Positions 34,803-41,690 of a DNA stretch of 64,000 nt are shown here, piece by piece. The notes under the pieces were generated by a model. The model was not told the origin of the DNA. It worked only from the letters and a program-made list of their open reading frames with translations, and did no database searches. This DNA is from a virus. The stretch is from positions 35,955 through 99,954 of the IMG/VR virus record IMGVR_UViG_3300035158_000222; one strand, given 5' to 3'. How positions within the stretch are numbered: the stretch's first letter is position 1; each line of letters opens with the position of its first letter. The position numbers were made by a program, and so were the translations under genes.

Positions 34803-35184
34803 CTTCTGAAGTTCAGTCAGGTTCAGTGCCGTAAACTGATGTTCAGTGGACTCAAGTAGCGTGATGTATAGTAATGCTTCTATAGTCCAGTTGTGTCTAG
34901 TATCGTATTGTGAACTGGTGTGAACTTTTGTCTTGCAAAGTGAAGTAATGTAATGCTTCTGCAGTTTAGTGGCGTGTTGTGGTCTAGTGTTGTGTGCAGT
35001 TCAGCAAAGTGATGTAGTTTAATGTACAGTAATGCTTCTTCAGTACAGCAAGGTGTTGTAAACTTGTGTTTTGTGGACTAGCGTAATGTGAAGTAAAGTA
35101 ATGCTTCTGAAGTCTTGTCTAGTTATGTCAACTAATCTGTTGTTCAGTGATGTGTTGTGAGGTGAACTAATGTAAAGTATAGAT
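34803..35184 (+). repeat. Noncoding array of five-base words, five units
   Basis: The plus strand divides into consecutive pentamers of form NNNGT or NNNCT: cttct gaagt tcagt caggt, and so on. Five units start with CTTCT at 34803, 34877, 34956, 35035 and 35104. The first four end AATG, and that four-base word resets the register. Units hold 14, 15, 15, 13 and 15 pentamers. I count 72 pentamers, 53 ending GT, and only three without T at position five. Stops fill all frames, so it is not coding. A 7-bp hairpin (35183-35202) closes the array. Confidence 0.9.
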
Positions 35185-35245
35185 CGTAGATTTAACTACG
35201 ATAAAATAAAACAAACACTAAAAGTTTAATTATTACAGGAAGTTT

Positions 35246-35467
35246 ATGAAAAATCTAAGAGCAAGCAGGTTCTACAAACAGCTTGATAGCTACAAGGCCA
35301 TCGCATATGCCGAAGGCTTCTGCGAGGGCGAAGGAGCTAGTGAGTATGAACAGCTCTGTGCCTGGCAGTATCTAGTAGATAAAAGGTTGACTGGCCAGCT
35401 ACAGGGATGGTTCGGTAGAACTGCACAATCATTAATTCATTCTGGCCATATTAGGCCACCCAAATAA
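35246..35467 (+). CDS. Small protein with AYAEGFCEGEGASE segment
   Basis: The product has 73 residues, MKNLRASRFYKQLDSY. AGGAAG lies close upstream, one of few Shine-Dalgarno-like sites. The segment AIAYAEGFCEGEGASE recurs almost unchanged in the short product at 35664, so one arose from the other. The acidic glycine-rich loop looks like a metal or partner-binding site. Function unknown. Confidence 0.65.
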   Translation: MKNLRASRFYKQLDSYKAIAYAEGFCEGEGASEYEQLCAWQYLVDKRLTGQLQGWFGRTAQSLIHSGHIRPPK

Positions 35468-35469
35468 TT

Positions 35470-35532
35470 ATGACTAGAGGTAGACCAAAAATCCCAACTG
35501 GATCAAGAAGCTGGACATATGCAGAAGTATAA
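35470..35532 (+). CDS. Possible 20-residue AT-hook-like peptide
   Basis: ATG at 35470 follows the previous stop in TAATTATG. The peptide MTRGRPKIPTGSRSW contains RGRPK, similar to an AT-hook core. It overlaps the start of the next gene. Very short, so uncertain. Confidence 0.35.
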   Translation: MTRGRPKIPTGSRSWTYAEV

Positions 35533-35758
35533 ATCAATAAAGACTATCTGGCCGTTCCAGCATGGCTATGGTGTATACTTTAAGCGTGCAGGAAATAAGA
35601 TACTGATCTGTGATGGCTGGACCAAGGCCGAGGCAGATGAGTATGCCAGACAGCTAAACAACAATGAGAAACCCGAGAGCGACAAAGTTCTACAAAGAGT
35701 TAACTCCGTATCTCGCCACAGCCTATGCAGAAGGTTTCTGCGAGGGCGAAGGAGCTAG
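35519..35758 (+). CDS. Hypothetical protein overlapping a duplicated segment
   Basis: The product has 79 residues, MQKYKSIKTIWPFQHGYGVYFKR. The first 50 residues look like a folded alpha/beta domain (KILICDGWTKAEADEYARQL). The last 30 overlap the 35664 gene in another frame and look unlike normal coding, so the C-terminus was probably extended when the duplicated segment arrived. Confidence 0.55.
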   Translation: MQKYKSIKTIWPFQHGYGVYFKRAGNKILICDGWTKAEADEYARQLNNNEKPESDKVLQRVNSVSRHSLCRRFLRGRRS

Positions 35759-35771
35759 TGAGCTGGAATGA
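35664..35771 (+). CDS. Truncated paralogue of the 35246 gene
   Basis: A 35-residue frame, MRNPRATKFYKELTPYLATAYAEGFCEGEGASELE. It matches the first 30 residues of the 35246 product and then stops where that product continues with YEQLCAW. It may be a live mini-protein or a fragment left by duplication. Confidence 0.45.
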   Translation: MRNPRATKFYKELTPYLATAYAEGFCEGEGASELE

Positions 35772-35782
35772 GGAAGAATAGT

Positions 35783-35839
35783 ATGGCTAAGAAAAGGGGT
35801 GCATCTAAGCATCAAGTTAAACAAGATCAATATGTCTAA
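35783..35839 (+). CDS. Possible 18-residue peptide
   Basis: ATG at 35783 in TAGTATG context; reads MAKKRGASKHQVKQDQYV, very basic. Its stop overlaps the next ATG in TATGTCTAA. Listed because start context and coupling fit its neighbours, but the length makes it doubtful. Confidence 0.3.
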   Translation: MAKKRGASKHQVKQDQYV

Positions 35840-36086
35840 ACGAAGAATATTTACTGTTGGTCAGTTGATCGAACAGTTAAAGGAGTACAAGGAAGATCAC
35901 ATCGTTATCATGTCATCGGATGCTGAGGGCAATCAGTATTCTCCATTCTCTGCTATAGAGCATGGACTGTATGAGGAAAATCTCCCATACAGCGGTGAGC
36001 GAGTTGATAGTGTAGACGGAGAGATATGTCCGGACGAAGAACAGCCTGATGGCGAACATGCTGTCTTCTTGTACCCACTGAATTGA
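35832..36086 (+). CDS. Hypothetical acidic protein
   Basis: The product has 84 residues from ATG 35832 (MSKRRIFTVGQLIEQLKEYKEDH). The opening FTVGQLIEQL...IVIMSSDAEGNQYSPFS resembles a small phage protein family of unknown function with a VGELI-x4-L-x4-D-VVVSSDxEGN pattern. The rest is acidic (DGEICPDEEQPDGEH). Function unknown. Confidence 0.65.
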   Translation: MSKRRIFTVGQLIEQLKEYKEDHIVIMSSDAEGNQYSPFSAIEHGLYEENLPYSGERVDSVDGEICPDEEQPDGEHAVFLYPLN

Positions 36087-36087
36087 T

Positions 36088-36360
36088 ATGACCAAAGTAA
36101 AACTAATCAGGCTATGGGATCTTAAGAAGGGTGCCAAGATCCATGGCCTTAAGACATCGCTCAATGAGGGCGATTCATTCAAGGACAGGGTGATCACTTT
36201 TGACCATGTCGATGGCATGTATTCGTATAATACTGTCACTGACAGCAAGGGAGAGAAGCATGTATTACATCTTCGCAACTCCATGTGGTTGAAGAAGGTC
36301 GATGATCACTATGAAATGGCATCCGATAAGGAGATAGAAAAATATGCGCCTAGTGAGTAG
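36088..36360 (+). CDS. Hypothetical beta-rich protein
   Basis: The product has 90 residues, MTKVKLIRLWDLKKGAKIHGL. Alternating polar and hydrophobic strands suggest a small beta barrel (ITFDHVDGMYSYNTV, GEKHVLHLRNSMWLKK). The start is TGATATG, straight after the previous stop. No family recognised. Confidence 0.6.
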   Translation: MTKVKLIRLWDLKKGAKIHGLKTSLNEGDSFKDRVITFDHVDGMYSYNTVTDSKGEKHVLHLRNSMWLKKVDDHYEMASDKEIEKYAPSE

Positions 36361-36526
36361 TGTTTACTTCCACTTCTTTAACCAGTGGAAGTATATCCTC
36401 GGCAAGGAATATAGATTTACTAAACTAGATCTACTTAGAATCCATGTCGAGGAGAAGAATCAGGGTATACTGAGCTTATCCTTGACTGTACTGGGCTTGC
36501 AGTTTTCCATCAATTATGTCAAGTAA
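36344..36526 (+). CDS. Short hydrophobic hypothetical protein
   Basis: The product has 60 residues, MRLVSSVYFHFFNQWKYI, rich in aromatic and hydrophobic residues but without a full membrane helix. It overlaps genes on both sides by 11-17 bases. Start in ATATG context. Confidence 0.5.
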   Translation: MRLVSSVYFHFFNQWKYILGKEYRFTKLDLLRIHVEEKNQGILSLSLTVLGLQFSINYVK

Positions 36527-36683
36527 AAAAGTAATCATCACCGTCGAAGGCGGTTGCGTAACAGATGTCTCCGGCTTGCCGGAAGACTATGATTACGAGA
36601 TCGTTGACATGGACGTTGATGAGATAGGTTGTTATGCCCAAACAAATCAAGCCGAAGGCGAAGCCCAGGAAAAAACTGACTAA
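36516..36683 (+). CDS. Small acidic phage protein (VEGG...GLPEDYDYEIVD type)
   Basis: The product has 55 residues from ATG 36516. It reads VIITVEGGCVTDVSGLPEDY, then DYEIVDMDVDE. This pattern, an opening strand, then D-(V/I)-x-GLP, then YEI-x-D-x-D, recurs in tiny proteins of many phages and plasmids with unknown function. It overlaps the following basic gene by 50 bases in another frame. Confidence 0.7.
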   Translation: MSSKKVIITVEGGCVTDVSGLPEDYDYEIVDMDVDEIGCYAQTNQAEGEAQEKTD

Positions 36684-36819
36684 ATCTCAGAGGGAGAAAC
36701 TTGAAGTTGTCCTGGCTTGGTATAATTTTGCCTGGACCATGGAACAGGATAGGCATAGGGATAGTCAGAAGAAACTGGGCAATAAGGCCACAGAGATGAT
36801 CGAAGAGATTATTCTCTGA
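36634..36819 (+). CDS. Small basic helical protein
   Basis: The product has 61 residues, MPKQIKPKAKPRKKLTKSQREKLEVV. A basic disordered N-terminus is followed by one long helix. It overlaps the acidic 55-residue gene; an acidic and a basic protein from overlapping frames might interact, but nothing proves it. Confidence 0.5.
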   Translation: MPKQIKPKAKPRKKLTKSQREKLEVVLAWYNFAWTMEQDRHRDSQKKLGNKATEMIEEIIL

Positions 36820-36861
36820 TTAAGTAAATAAACAATGTAACAGGCCCTATTAAGGGTGCTA

Positions 36862-37188
36862 ATGAACACTATGAGCAAACTAAAAGAGAAGAAACAAGAC
36901 CTGACACTCGATGACTTCAAGTTCTTGAGTGCAGGCAAGCTGCGTAAGATGGAGATTAGATTTAACTCCAACACCAGCAACAAACTCATGGCCAAAGCCT
37001 CATTCATTATCGAGAACGAAAGGGAGGACACTGAAGTGGCAATCTATACCAAGGGTAAAGATTTCGAAGAGGTAATGAGAAAGGTCCATGACTGGCATGA
37101 GAATTATTACAAGAATATAAAGGTATTCGGTAAGTTGACTGGCAGGGAGAAGGACGAGGAGGCGTCGAAGAGTTCGATGCCGTTCTAG
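36862..37188 (+). CDS. Hypothetical protein
   Basis: The product has 108 residues from ATG 36862 (MNTMSKLKEKKQDLTL); ATG 36871 is an alternative. A single alpha/beta domain (ASFIIENEREDTEVAIYTKG) ends in an acidic, serine-rich tail ending SSMPF, as in some single-strand DNA-binding proteins whose C-terminal tip recruits partners. That similarity is weak. Confidence 0.55.
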   Translation: MNTMSKLKEKKQDLTLDDFKFLSAGKLRKMEIRFNSNTSNKLMAKASFIIENEREDTEVAIYTKGKDFEEVMRKVHDWHENYYKNIKVFGKLTGREKDEEASKSSMPF

Positions 37189-37226
37189 TCCGGCCCAATT
37201 CATTCTTCTACCGGATCATAACCCAT

Positions 37227-37559
37227 ATGGGTTGTCTAACTAAAGATGAATTCAAAGTTGTTGAAGCCATGCGAGAGCAGGGCGGCAGCTTTGTTCAAGC
37301 CTTAGCGGAATGCTTCCATAGAGCAGACATGTATAATAAGTCTAAGCTCAAGGCAGCATTTCCTGTCTACTGGAGACAGTATGAACAGCTCGCTGGTATC
37401 AATCCAGAGCTTCCTCAACCTGAGGGAACAAAGGGATATCAGACAAATGTTGACGAGCACATAGCCAATGCTGACAGTAAGTGGGATCCCAATATGGCAG
37501 AACAGGCCAACCAAGATTTCAAGGAAGGCCAGTTCTCTGGTGATGCTCACCTAGTTTAA
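37227..37559 (+). CDS. Hypothetical helical protein
   Basis: The product has 110 residues, MGCLTKDEFKVVEAMREQGGSFVQALAECF. It is helical, with a conserved-looking aromatic cluster (FPVYWRQYEQLA) and a Gln/Asn/Asp-rich tail. The first 60 residues resemble short phage proteins found near nuclease or replication genes. Function unknown. Confidence 0.6.
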   Translation: MGCLTKDEFKVVEAMREQGGSFVQALAECFHRADMYNKSKLKAAFPVYWRQYEQLAGINPELPQPEGTKGYQTNVDEHIANADSKWDPNMAEQANQDFKEGQFSGDAHLV

Positions 37560-37566
37560 TTTGTTC

Positions 37567-37611
37567 GTAACCGAGACCTGAAATAATATAGCTTATTTCA
37601 TTTCCGGTTAC
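37567..37611 (+). other. Nested intergenic hairpin
   Basis: GTAACCG (37567-37573) pairs with CGGTTAC (37605-37611), and inside GAAATAA pairs with TTATTTC. No T-run follows. It lies between two rightward genes and could be an mRNA processing or protective element. Confidence 0.6.
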
Positions 37612-37624
37612 TCACTAAGATCTT

Positions 37625-38653
37625 ATGAAGATCAAAATTAGATGGAGAAAAACAAGACTCTCCACAGATGATCTGGGCCTGGCTAACAGCGTAATGGCTC
37701 ACATCAAAAATGTAACAAAGCAGGAGAAGATTCTGGAAGGAATGCGCTCTATTGCCAAGGGCATGAGAGAGGTCCTGACAGACATGGAGAAGCTGGCCGA
37801 TGACTTGAAGAATGTATCAAAAGAAAAGGCTGATTCAGTTGGTGATAAGCTCACCAAGATGGCTGAAGAGAATATCGGTAAGGTCAAAGTCGTGCCGGTT
37901 ACTCTAAGCAAGAAGGGAGTGGAACTTCATGAAGCCATGAATCCTGAGGAGGTCACTGATCTGCCTATGGCTCTCAGTAAGACTGAGCCCACCGAAGAGG
38001 AAACATTGACTACTGTTAAGCACGCTACTCACGGAACCAAGAGGACCAGTAAGAACTGGACAATTGACGAGGATAAGTACATCGTCAAGCATCTTCACCT
38101 GGATCCGAGAGAACTGGCTACCCATGACTTCCTTCTGAAACGCCATACTACTAATGCTATTCGCTGCAGGCAGTCCGTAATCAAGTGCCGGAACTTCAAG
38201 AAGCTCGGCAGAGGCAGAGGTAGAGTTCTCAAGAAACATATGGATCGTGGCTACAATGTACGAAGAAAGAAGAAGGCTCCTGATTTCTGGGGAAAAGAAG
38301 AAGAACGATACCTTCTGGATAATTCCCATGAGCCGATCTCTACTCTAATGAAGGCCCTGCCCGGCAGGACCAGGTCAGCTATTACTTCTAAGCGTAATAG
38401 TATGAAGAAGAAACAGGCAAAGGAGACAGCCAACGGAAGAGCTCGTGTTAGCAAGCTCTTGAAGAAACGAGACGAGACTAAGGGACACAGGCCATGGAAC
38501 CAGCTCGAGAAGAACTTTGTTGTTGATAATCTGAACAAGAGTCCGAAGTGGCTGGCCAAACAGGATATTCTGAAGGGACGTTCATTGAATGCTATCGGAG
38601 TGATGAAATGTAATTTAAAGAGGGAACAGAAAAAGCTAGCCGGTACAGGCTAA
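37625..38653 (+). CDS. Protein with three Myb/SANT-like DNA-binding repeats
   Basis: The product has 342 residues. After a coiled-coil start (residues 10-80), three repeats of about 45 residues begin KNWTIDEDKYIVKHL (near 140), PDFWGKEEERYLLDN (near 220) and HRPWNQLEKNFVVDN (near 290). Each has the W...E-x2-(Y/F) first helix and a later R-(S/T)-x-(N/S)-AI recognition helix typical of Myb/SANT-like HTH units. It is basic overall. It is likely a DNA-binding regulator or genome organiser. Three tandem Myb-like units are uncommon in phages. Confidence 0.7.
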   Translation: MKIKIRWRKTRLSTDDLGLANSVMAHIKNVTKQEKILEGMRSIAKGMREVLTDMEKLADDLKNVSKEKADSVGDKLTKMAEENIGKVKVVPVTLSKKGVELHEAMNPEEVTDLPMALSKTEPTEEETLTTVKHATHGTKRTSKNWTIDEDKYIVKHLHLDPRELATHDFLLKRHTTNAIRCRQSVIKCRNFKKLGRGRGRVLKKHMDRGYNVRRKKKAPDFWGKEEERYLLDNSHEPISTLMKALPGRTRSAITSKRNSMKKKQAKETANGRARVSKLLKKRDETKGHRPWNQLEKNFVVDNLNKSPKWLAKQDILKGRSLNAIGVMKCNLKREQKKLAGTG

Positions 38654-38669
38654 TCCCTCGTACTAACTT

Positions 38670-39281
38670 ATGAAGAGTAACTTAAGAAGACTGCTCGAGG
38701 AATTTCTTCCTGATGATGTCATAGACAGTATTGAGCAGCGTGCTAAAGAGATGAGCTTAAAGACTGGTACGGTCAAGCCAAAAGGCAGAAAGGCAAAGCA
38801 GATGCAGAAGCTACTGGAAGCCCGTGGCAGACGCTGTCAAATATGCGGGACAGAAGATCGTCTTCTTACTATAGATCACATCATCCCGAAGCAGCTGCTT
38901 CTGGATATGGGTCTCGAAGATTTCTTCTGGGATGAAGATAACTTCGAACTGATGTGCAAGGAATGTAATGTGAAGAAGTCAAACAGATTGGACTTCGATA
39001 ATTCGAAGACCGTAGCTCTGTTGGAGAAATATCTTAAGCTCTTCAAAGCCAGGCAATATGAGTCATCGAAGAAAGATCCTGTCGCAGATCGACAAGATCA
39101 AGCAATCGAAGATACGATTCAAGAATCAGGGCGGGTTCGTCATGCATCTTTGGATGAAGACGAAAGAGAACCAGAACTACCTGATGGATCAACTTGTCAA
39201 AGCCATCCCACATGCGGAGGCAAAGGACAAGATTGTAATCATAGCAGTTCAGCGCCCGAATGTAATCCTCTCAAAGAATGA
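38670..39281 (+). CDS. HNH endonuclease
   Basis: The product has 203 residues. The HNH core is at about residues 50-115: CQIC, then LTIDHIIPKQ, then NFELMCKECNVKKSNR. This fold binds one metal and nicks or cuts DNA. The last 75 residues overlap the next gene in another frame and look unlike normal protein (DGSTCQSHPTCGGKGQDC), so an earlier stop may have been lost. It could be a free-standing homing enzyme or a phage replication or packaging nuclease. Confidence 0.8.
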   Translation: MKSNLRRLLEEFLPDDVIDSIEQRAKEMSLKTGTVKPKGRKAKQMQKLLEARGRRCQICGTEDRLLTIDHIIPKQLLLDMGLEDFFWDEDNFELMCKECNVKKSNRLDFDNSKTVALLEKYLKLFKARQYESSKKDPVADRQDQAIEDTIQESGRVRHASLDEDEREPELPDGSTCQSHPTCGGKGQDCNHSSSAPECNPLKE

Positions 39282-39420
39282 GAAGGACTACAGATTCCTG
39301 GTTGAGTATTCTTTCGTTTGCAGAATGTGCCATAAGACAGTCTTGAATACTGTCAATGCATATTCTCTGGACTCTGGCTTTCCCATAGTCTGCGAGTTCT
39401 GCGTTGACAGACTGCAGTAG
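39058..39420 (+). CDS. Zinc-ribbon-like protein
   Basis: The product has 120 residues, MSHRRKILSQIDKIKQ, from ATG 39058 in ATATG context. The C-terminal half has CRMC and CEFC pairs (residues about 89-116) spaced for one zinc. The 223-base overlap with the HNH gene is the longest same-strand overlap in the rightward early block. Codon and residue patterns favour this frame in the overlap. Confidence 0.6.
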   Translation: MSHRRKILSQIDKIKQSKIRFKNQGGFVMHLWMKTKENQNYLMDQLVKAIPHAEAKDKIVIIAVQRPNVILSKNEKDYRFLVEYSFVCRMCHKTVLNTVNAYSLDSGFPIVCEFCVDRLQ

Positions 39421-39421
39421 C

Positions 39422-39634
39422 ATGGCAATAACAAAGTATAAGGATCGTCATAAGAATACTATAATAATCAGGGAGATGGACGACGGTCATCTCATGAACG
39501 CTTATTACTACTTCATTGATAGGCGTGAAGATATGATAGATGCTAAACGATCCGGCGTCGATCTGTTCCACATCTCCCTGCTAATCAATGCTCTCCTTCA
39601 AGAAATAAGCAGGAGAGGATTGTTCGAGTATTGA
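39422..39634 (+). CDS. Hypothetical protein
   Basis: The product has 70 residues from ATG 39422 (MAITKYKDRHKNTIII). A beta start leads to two helices (MNAYYYFIDRREDMIDAKRSG, LFHISLLINALLQEISRRG). It starts immediately after the previous stop and ends two bases before the next start. No motif. Confidence 0.55.
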   Translation: MAITKYKDRHKNTIIIREMDDGHLMNAYYYFIDRREDMIDAKRSGVDLFHISLLINALLQEISRRGLFEY

Positions 39635-39635
39635 T

Positions 39636-39920
39636 ATGACTAAACATATCTGGGAAAAACTCAAGGACAAATTAGGCAAGTTTGAATGTCATTCTTGCTG
39701 TAAAAAGGTCGATAATAAGGAGGCAGTTAAGAATAAAGTTTACTTTGAACGATGGTATGGTGACAATCCTGGATCCGCAGTCGAAGCTCATCTCTGCGAT
39801 GAATGTGCTGCACCGATTATCCCTATCCTCAAGAGGGCTAGGGCTAATCAGTCTATACTCAAGAAGCAGAAGGAGCTGGATCCACATGATCAGAAGAAGC
39901 CATATCACTTCGACAACTAA
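39636..39920 (+). CDS. Zinc-binding protein with two cysteine pairs
   Basis: The product has 94 residues. CHSC (with an extra C) at 19-23 and CDEC at about 54-57 form a likely zinc site around a beta hairpin; the C-terminus is a charged helix. It lies just upstream of the uracil-DNA glycosylase gene and may work with it, but co-operonic position is the only evidence. Confidence 0.6.
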   Translation: MTKHIWEKLKDKLGKFECHSCCKKVDNKEAVKNKVYFERWYGDNPGSAVEAHLCDECAAPIIPILKRARANQSILKKQKELDPHDQKKPYHFDN

Positions 39921-39922
39921 TT

Positions 39923-40630
39923 ATGACTATCAAGATTAGATCAAACAAGCCTAAACCTGAACGTCTCATAGTAGATTCTACTGATCTACTCTTTGAGATC
40001 AAGCAGGAAGTAGTTAAATGTACCAAGTGCGAGCTACACAAGAGCCGTCGTATTCCGGTAGTGGGCGTAGGAAATCACAATGCCGACGTATTATTCGTCG
40101 GAGAAGCGCCCGGAGAAGAGGAAGAGAAGGTCGGTATCCCGTTCGTTGGTCCAGCTGGACGTGTCCTTGACCAGCTGCTGAAGAACATCAAGCTCAAGAG
40201 AGATGATGTTTACATCGCAAACACAGTGAAGTGTCGTCCTCCTCTGAATCGTGATCCCAGCGCTGAAGAGAAGGAGGCCTGTGTTAATTATCTTCTGGCT
40301 CAGATCACAGCCATCAAGCCCAAGGTCATAGTCTGCTTAGGCAGGAATGCGGTTCAATCTGTATTTCCACACTATGGCCTGGTCGAGGAGCCAAAGCTCC
40401 CGATGCGGGATCTTCATGGCATGGTGTATGAACCAGATCAGCTGTTCATTGACAACTCAAGGCGTCTAGGTGATGATGCTATGGCTGATATTAAGCTCAT
40501 GGTGTGTTATCATCCAGCCTATGCATTACATAATTCAGCTGGACTTCCCGCTATCAAGGCGGATTTCCAGAAGTTAAGAGATTACCTTGATGGAAAGGTC
40601 GGAGGTAATCAGACACAAATATGCGTGTAG
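39923..40630 (+). CDS. Family-4 uracil-DNA glycosylase (iron-sulfur type)
   Basis: The product has 235 residues. The family pattern is clear: KCTKCELHKSR (first two iron-sulfur cysteines), LFVGEAPGEEEEKVGIPFVGPAG (catalytic GEAPG-x-x-E and FVGPAG), IANTVKCRPP (third cysteine), EACVNYL (fourth) and a late CYHPAYAL holding the substrate-binding HP. It removes uracil from DNA to start base-excision repair. In a phage it protects the genome or processes deaminated DNA. It overlaps the next gene by 10 bases. Confidence 0.93.
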   Translation: MTIKIRSNKPKPERLIVDSTDLLFEIKQEVVKCTKCELHKSRRIPVVGVGNHNADVLFVGEAPGEEEEKVGIPFVGPAGRVLDQLLKNIKLKRDDVYIANTVKCRPPLNRDPSAEEKEACVNYLLAQITAIKPKVIVCLGRNAVQSVFPHYGLVEEPKLPMRDLHGMVYEPDQLFIDNSRRLGDDAMADIKLMVCYHPAYALHNSAGLPAIKADFQKLRDYLDGKVGGNQTQICV

Positions 40631-41040
40631 CAATACCAACATTAAGAGAACTCCTGGCCCTTGGGCTAGTTGCGAAGGCAGACGAATATTCTATCAAGAG
40701 CCTTTTCCGATGCATTGGACGTCCGTTTCCACAAGCTAGGGCTATCCTTTATGATACCTTGGAAAACTTTGACTGTTTTGTAAGCTTTGAAATGGGTTAC
40801 AACTCAAGATGTGTGACTTTTGAATCTGTCGTACTTAGAGATCATTTCAAGAGAGTGGCAGATTTATTCAGGGAATGGCGACAGCATAGTGAGAAAGATA
40901 GTTCGACCCAGTATCAGCGTTGGTATGACAATGTTCCTAAGCCAGCCGGACAAAGCCGCAAGTATTTCGAAAACCCCAGGTATAAGGACACTCCTCTTCC
41001 CTATCGGATAAGGATGTCCACCTGGTGGTACTATCGCTAG
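40621..41040 (+). CDS. Hypothetical protein downstream of the glycosylase
   Basis: The product has 139 residues, MRVAIPTLRELLALGLVAKADEYS. A helical first half and a basic aromatic tail (DTPLPYRIRMSTWWYYR). It is coupled by overlap to the uracil-DNA glycosylase gene. No known domain. Confidence 0.55.
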   Translation: MRVAIPTLRELLALGLVAKADEYSIKSLFRCIGRPFPQARAILYDTLENFDCFVSFEMGYNSRCVTFESVVLRDHFKRVADLFREWRQHSEKDSSTQYQRWYDNVPKPAGQSRKYFENPRYKDTPLPYRIRMSTWWYYR

Positions 41041-41041
41041 T

Positions 41042-41404
41042 ATGTCTAAGAATATAAAGAGAGTCTCAGTAGGTGACTACATTATTGTCGTGTATGACAG
41101 TGAGGATAACTTTAGTATGATGACCGAGAGATACCAGGTTATGGTTATCTTCAAAGATATGGAAGCTAATCCGTACGTAGTTCTGAAGGAGATCTATAAT
41201 TATCGTAATATAATCGAAGCTCTTGTGAAGTTCGAGAAATGTATACAGGAAGCAAAGAAGAAGCCTGCTGTCTTTGATTTCGATAAGTGGCAATTCTCTA
41301 AGAGAAAGCTGGCGATAAAGCAGTCTGCACTAGCTAAAATAATGAACCAAGCATATGGTGTACCCGATGAAATCCTTGACGAAGAACCAGAAGAGAGCAT
41401 GTAA
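41042..41404 (+). CDS. Hypothetical protein
   Basis: The product has 120 residues, MSKNIKRVSVGDYIIVVYDSEDNF. A beta-rich N-terminal half (YQVMVIFKDMEANPYVVLKEI) and a helical, acidic C-terminus ending EEPEESM. Start in TAGTATG context. No family recognised. Confidence 0.55.
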   Translation: MSKNIKRVSVGDYIIVVYDSEDNFSMMTERYQVMVIFKDMEANPYVVLKEIYNYRNIIEALVKFEKCIQEAKKKPAVFDFDKWQFSKRKLAIKQSALAKIMNQAYGVPDEILDEEPEESM

Positions 41405-41690
41405 GATGTTCTCGGATGCGTGTGTTGATGAGTTTCATATCAGACCTGAGGATGACGATAACCTTATACTCCAGTCCGCATTGCGGTTCCAGGAGTTTAT
41501 AGGCGGGTTCACGAGTCTGAACGTTGATACTGATTGGCATCGCAACTTTGTCGAGGTCAAAATTAAATACGCGCTTAAAGGTCTATACGAGACCATGAGA
41601 GAAAAGTATGGGAGTTATGAAGAATATTCTTATAGAAGCTCAAGGCAATATCAAGAAAGCCGAAAAGCTTCTAAAGCAAAGAGCCTATGA
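41367..41690 (+). CDS. Hypothetical helical protein
   Basis: I take ATG 41367 (MKSLTKNQKRACKMF), giving 107 residues and a 38-base overlap; ATG 41406 would remove the overlap and 13 residues. It is helical with an aromatic middle (DTDWHRNFVEVKIKYAL) and a basic end. No domain recognised. Confidence 0.5.
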   Translation: MKSLTKNQKRACKMFSDACVDEFHIRPEDDDNLILQSALRFQEFIGGFTSLNVDTDWHRNFVEVKIKYALKGLYETMREKYGSYEEYSYRSSRQYQESRKASKAKSL

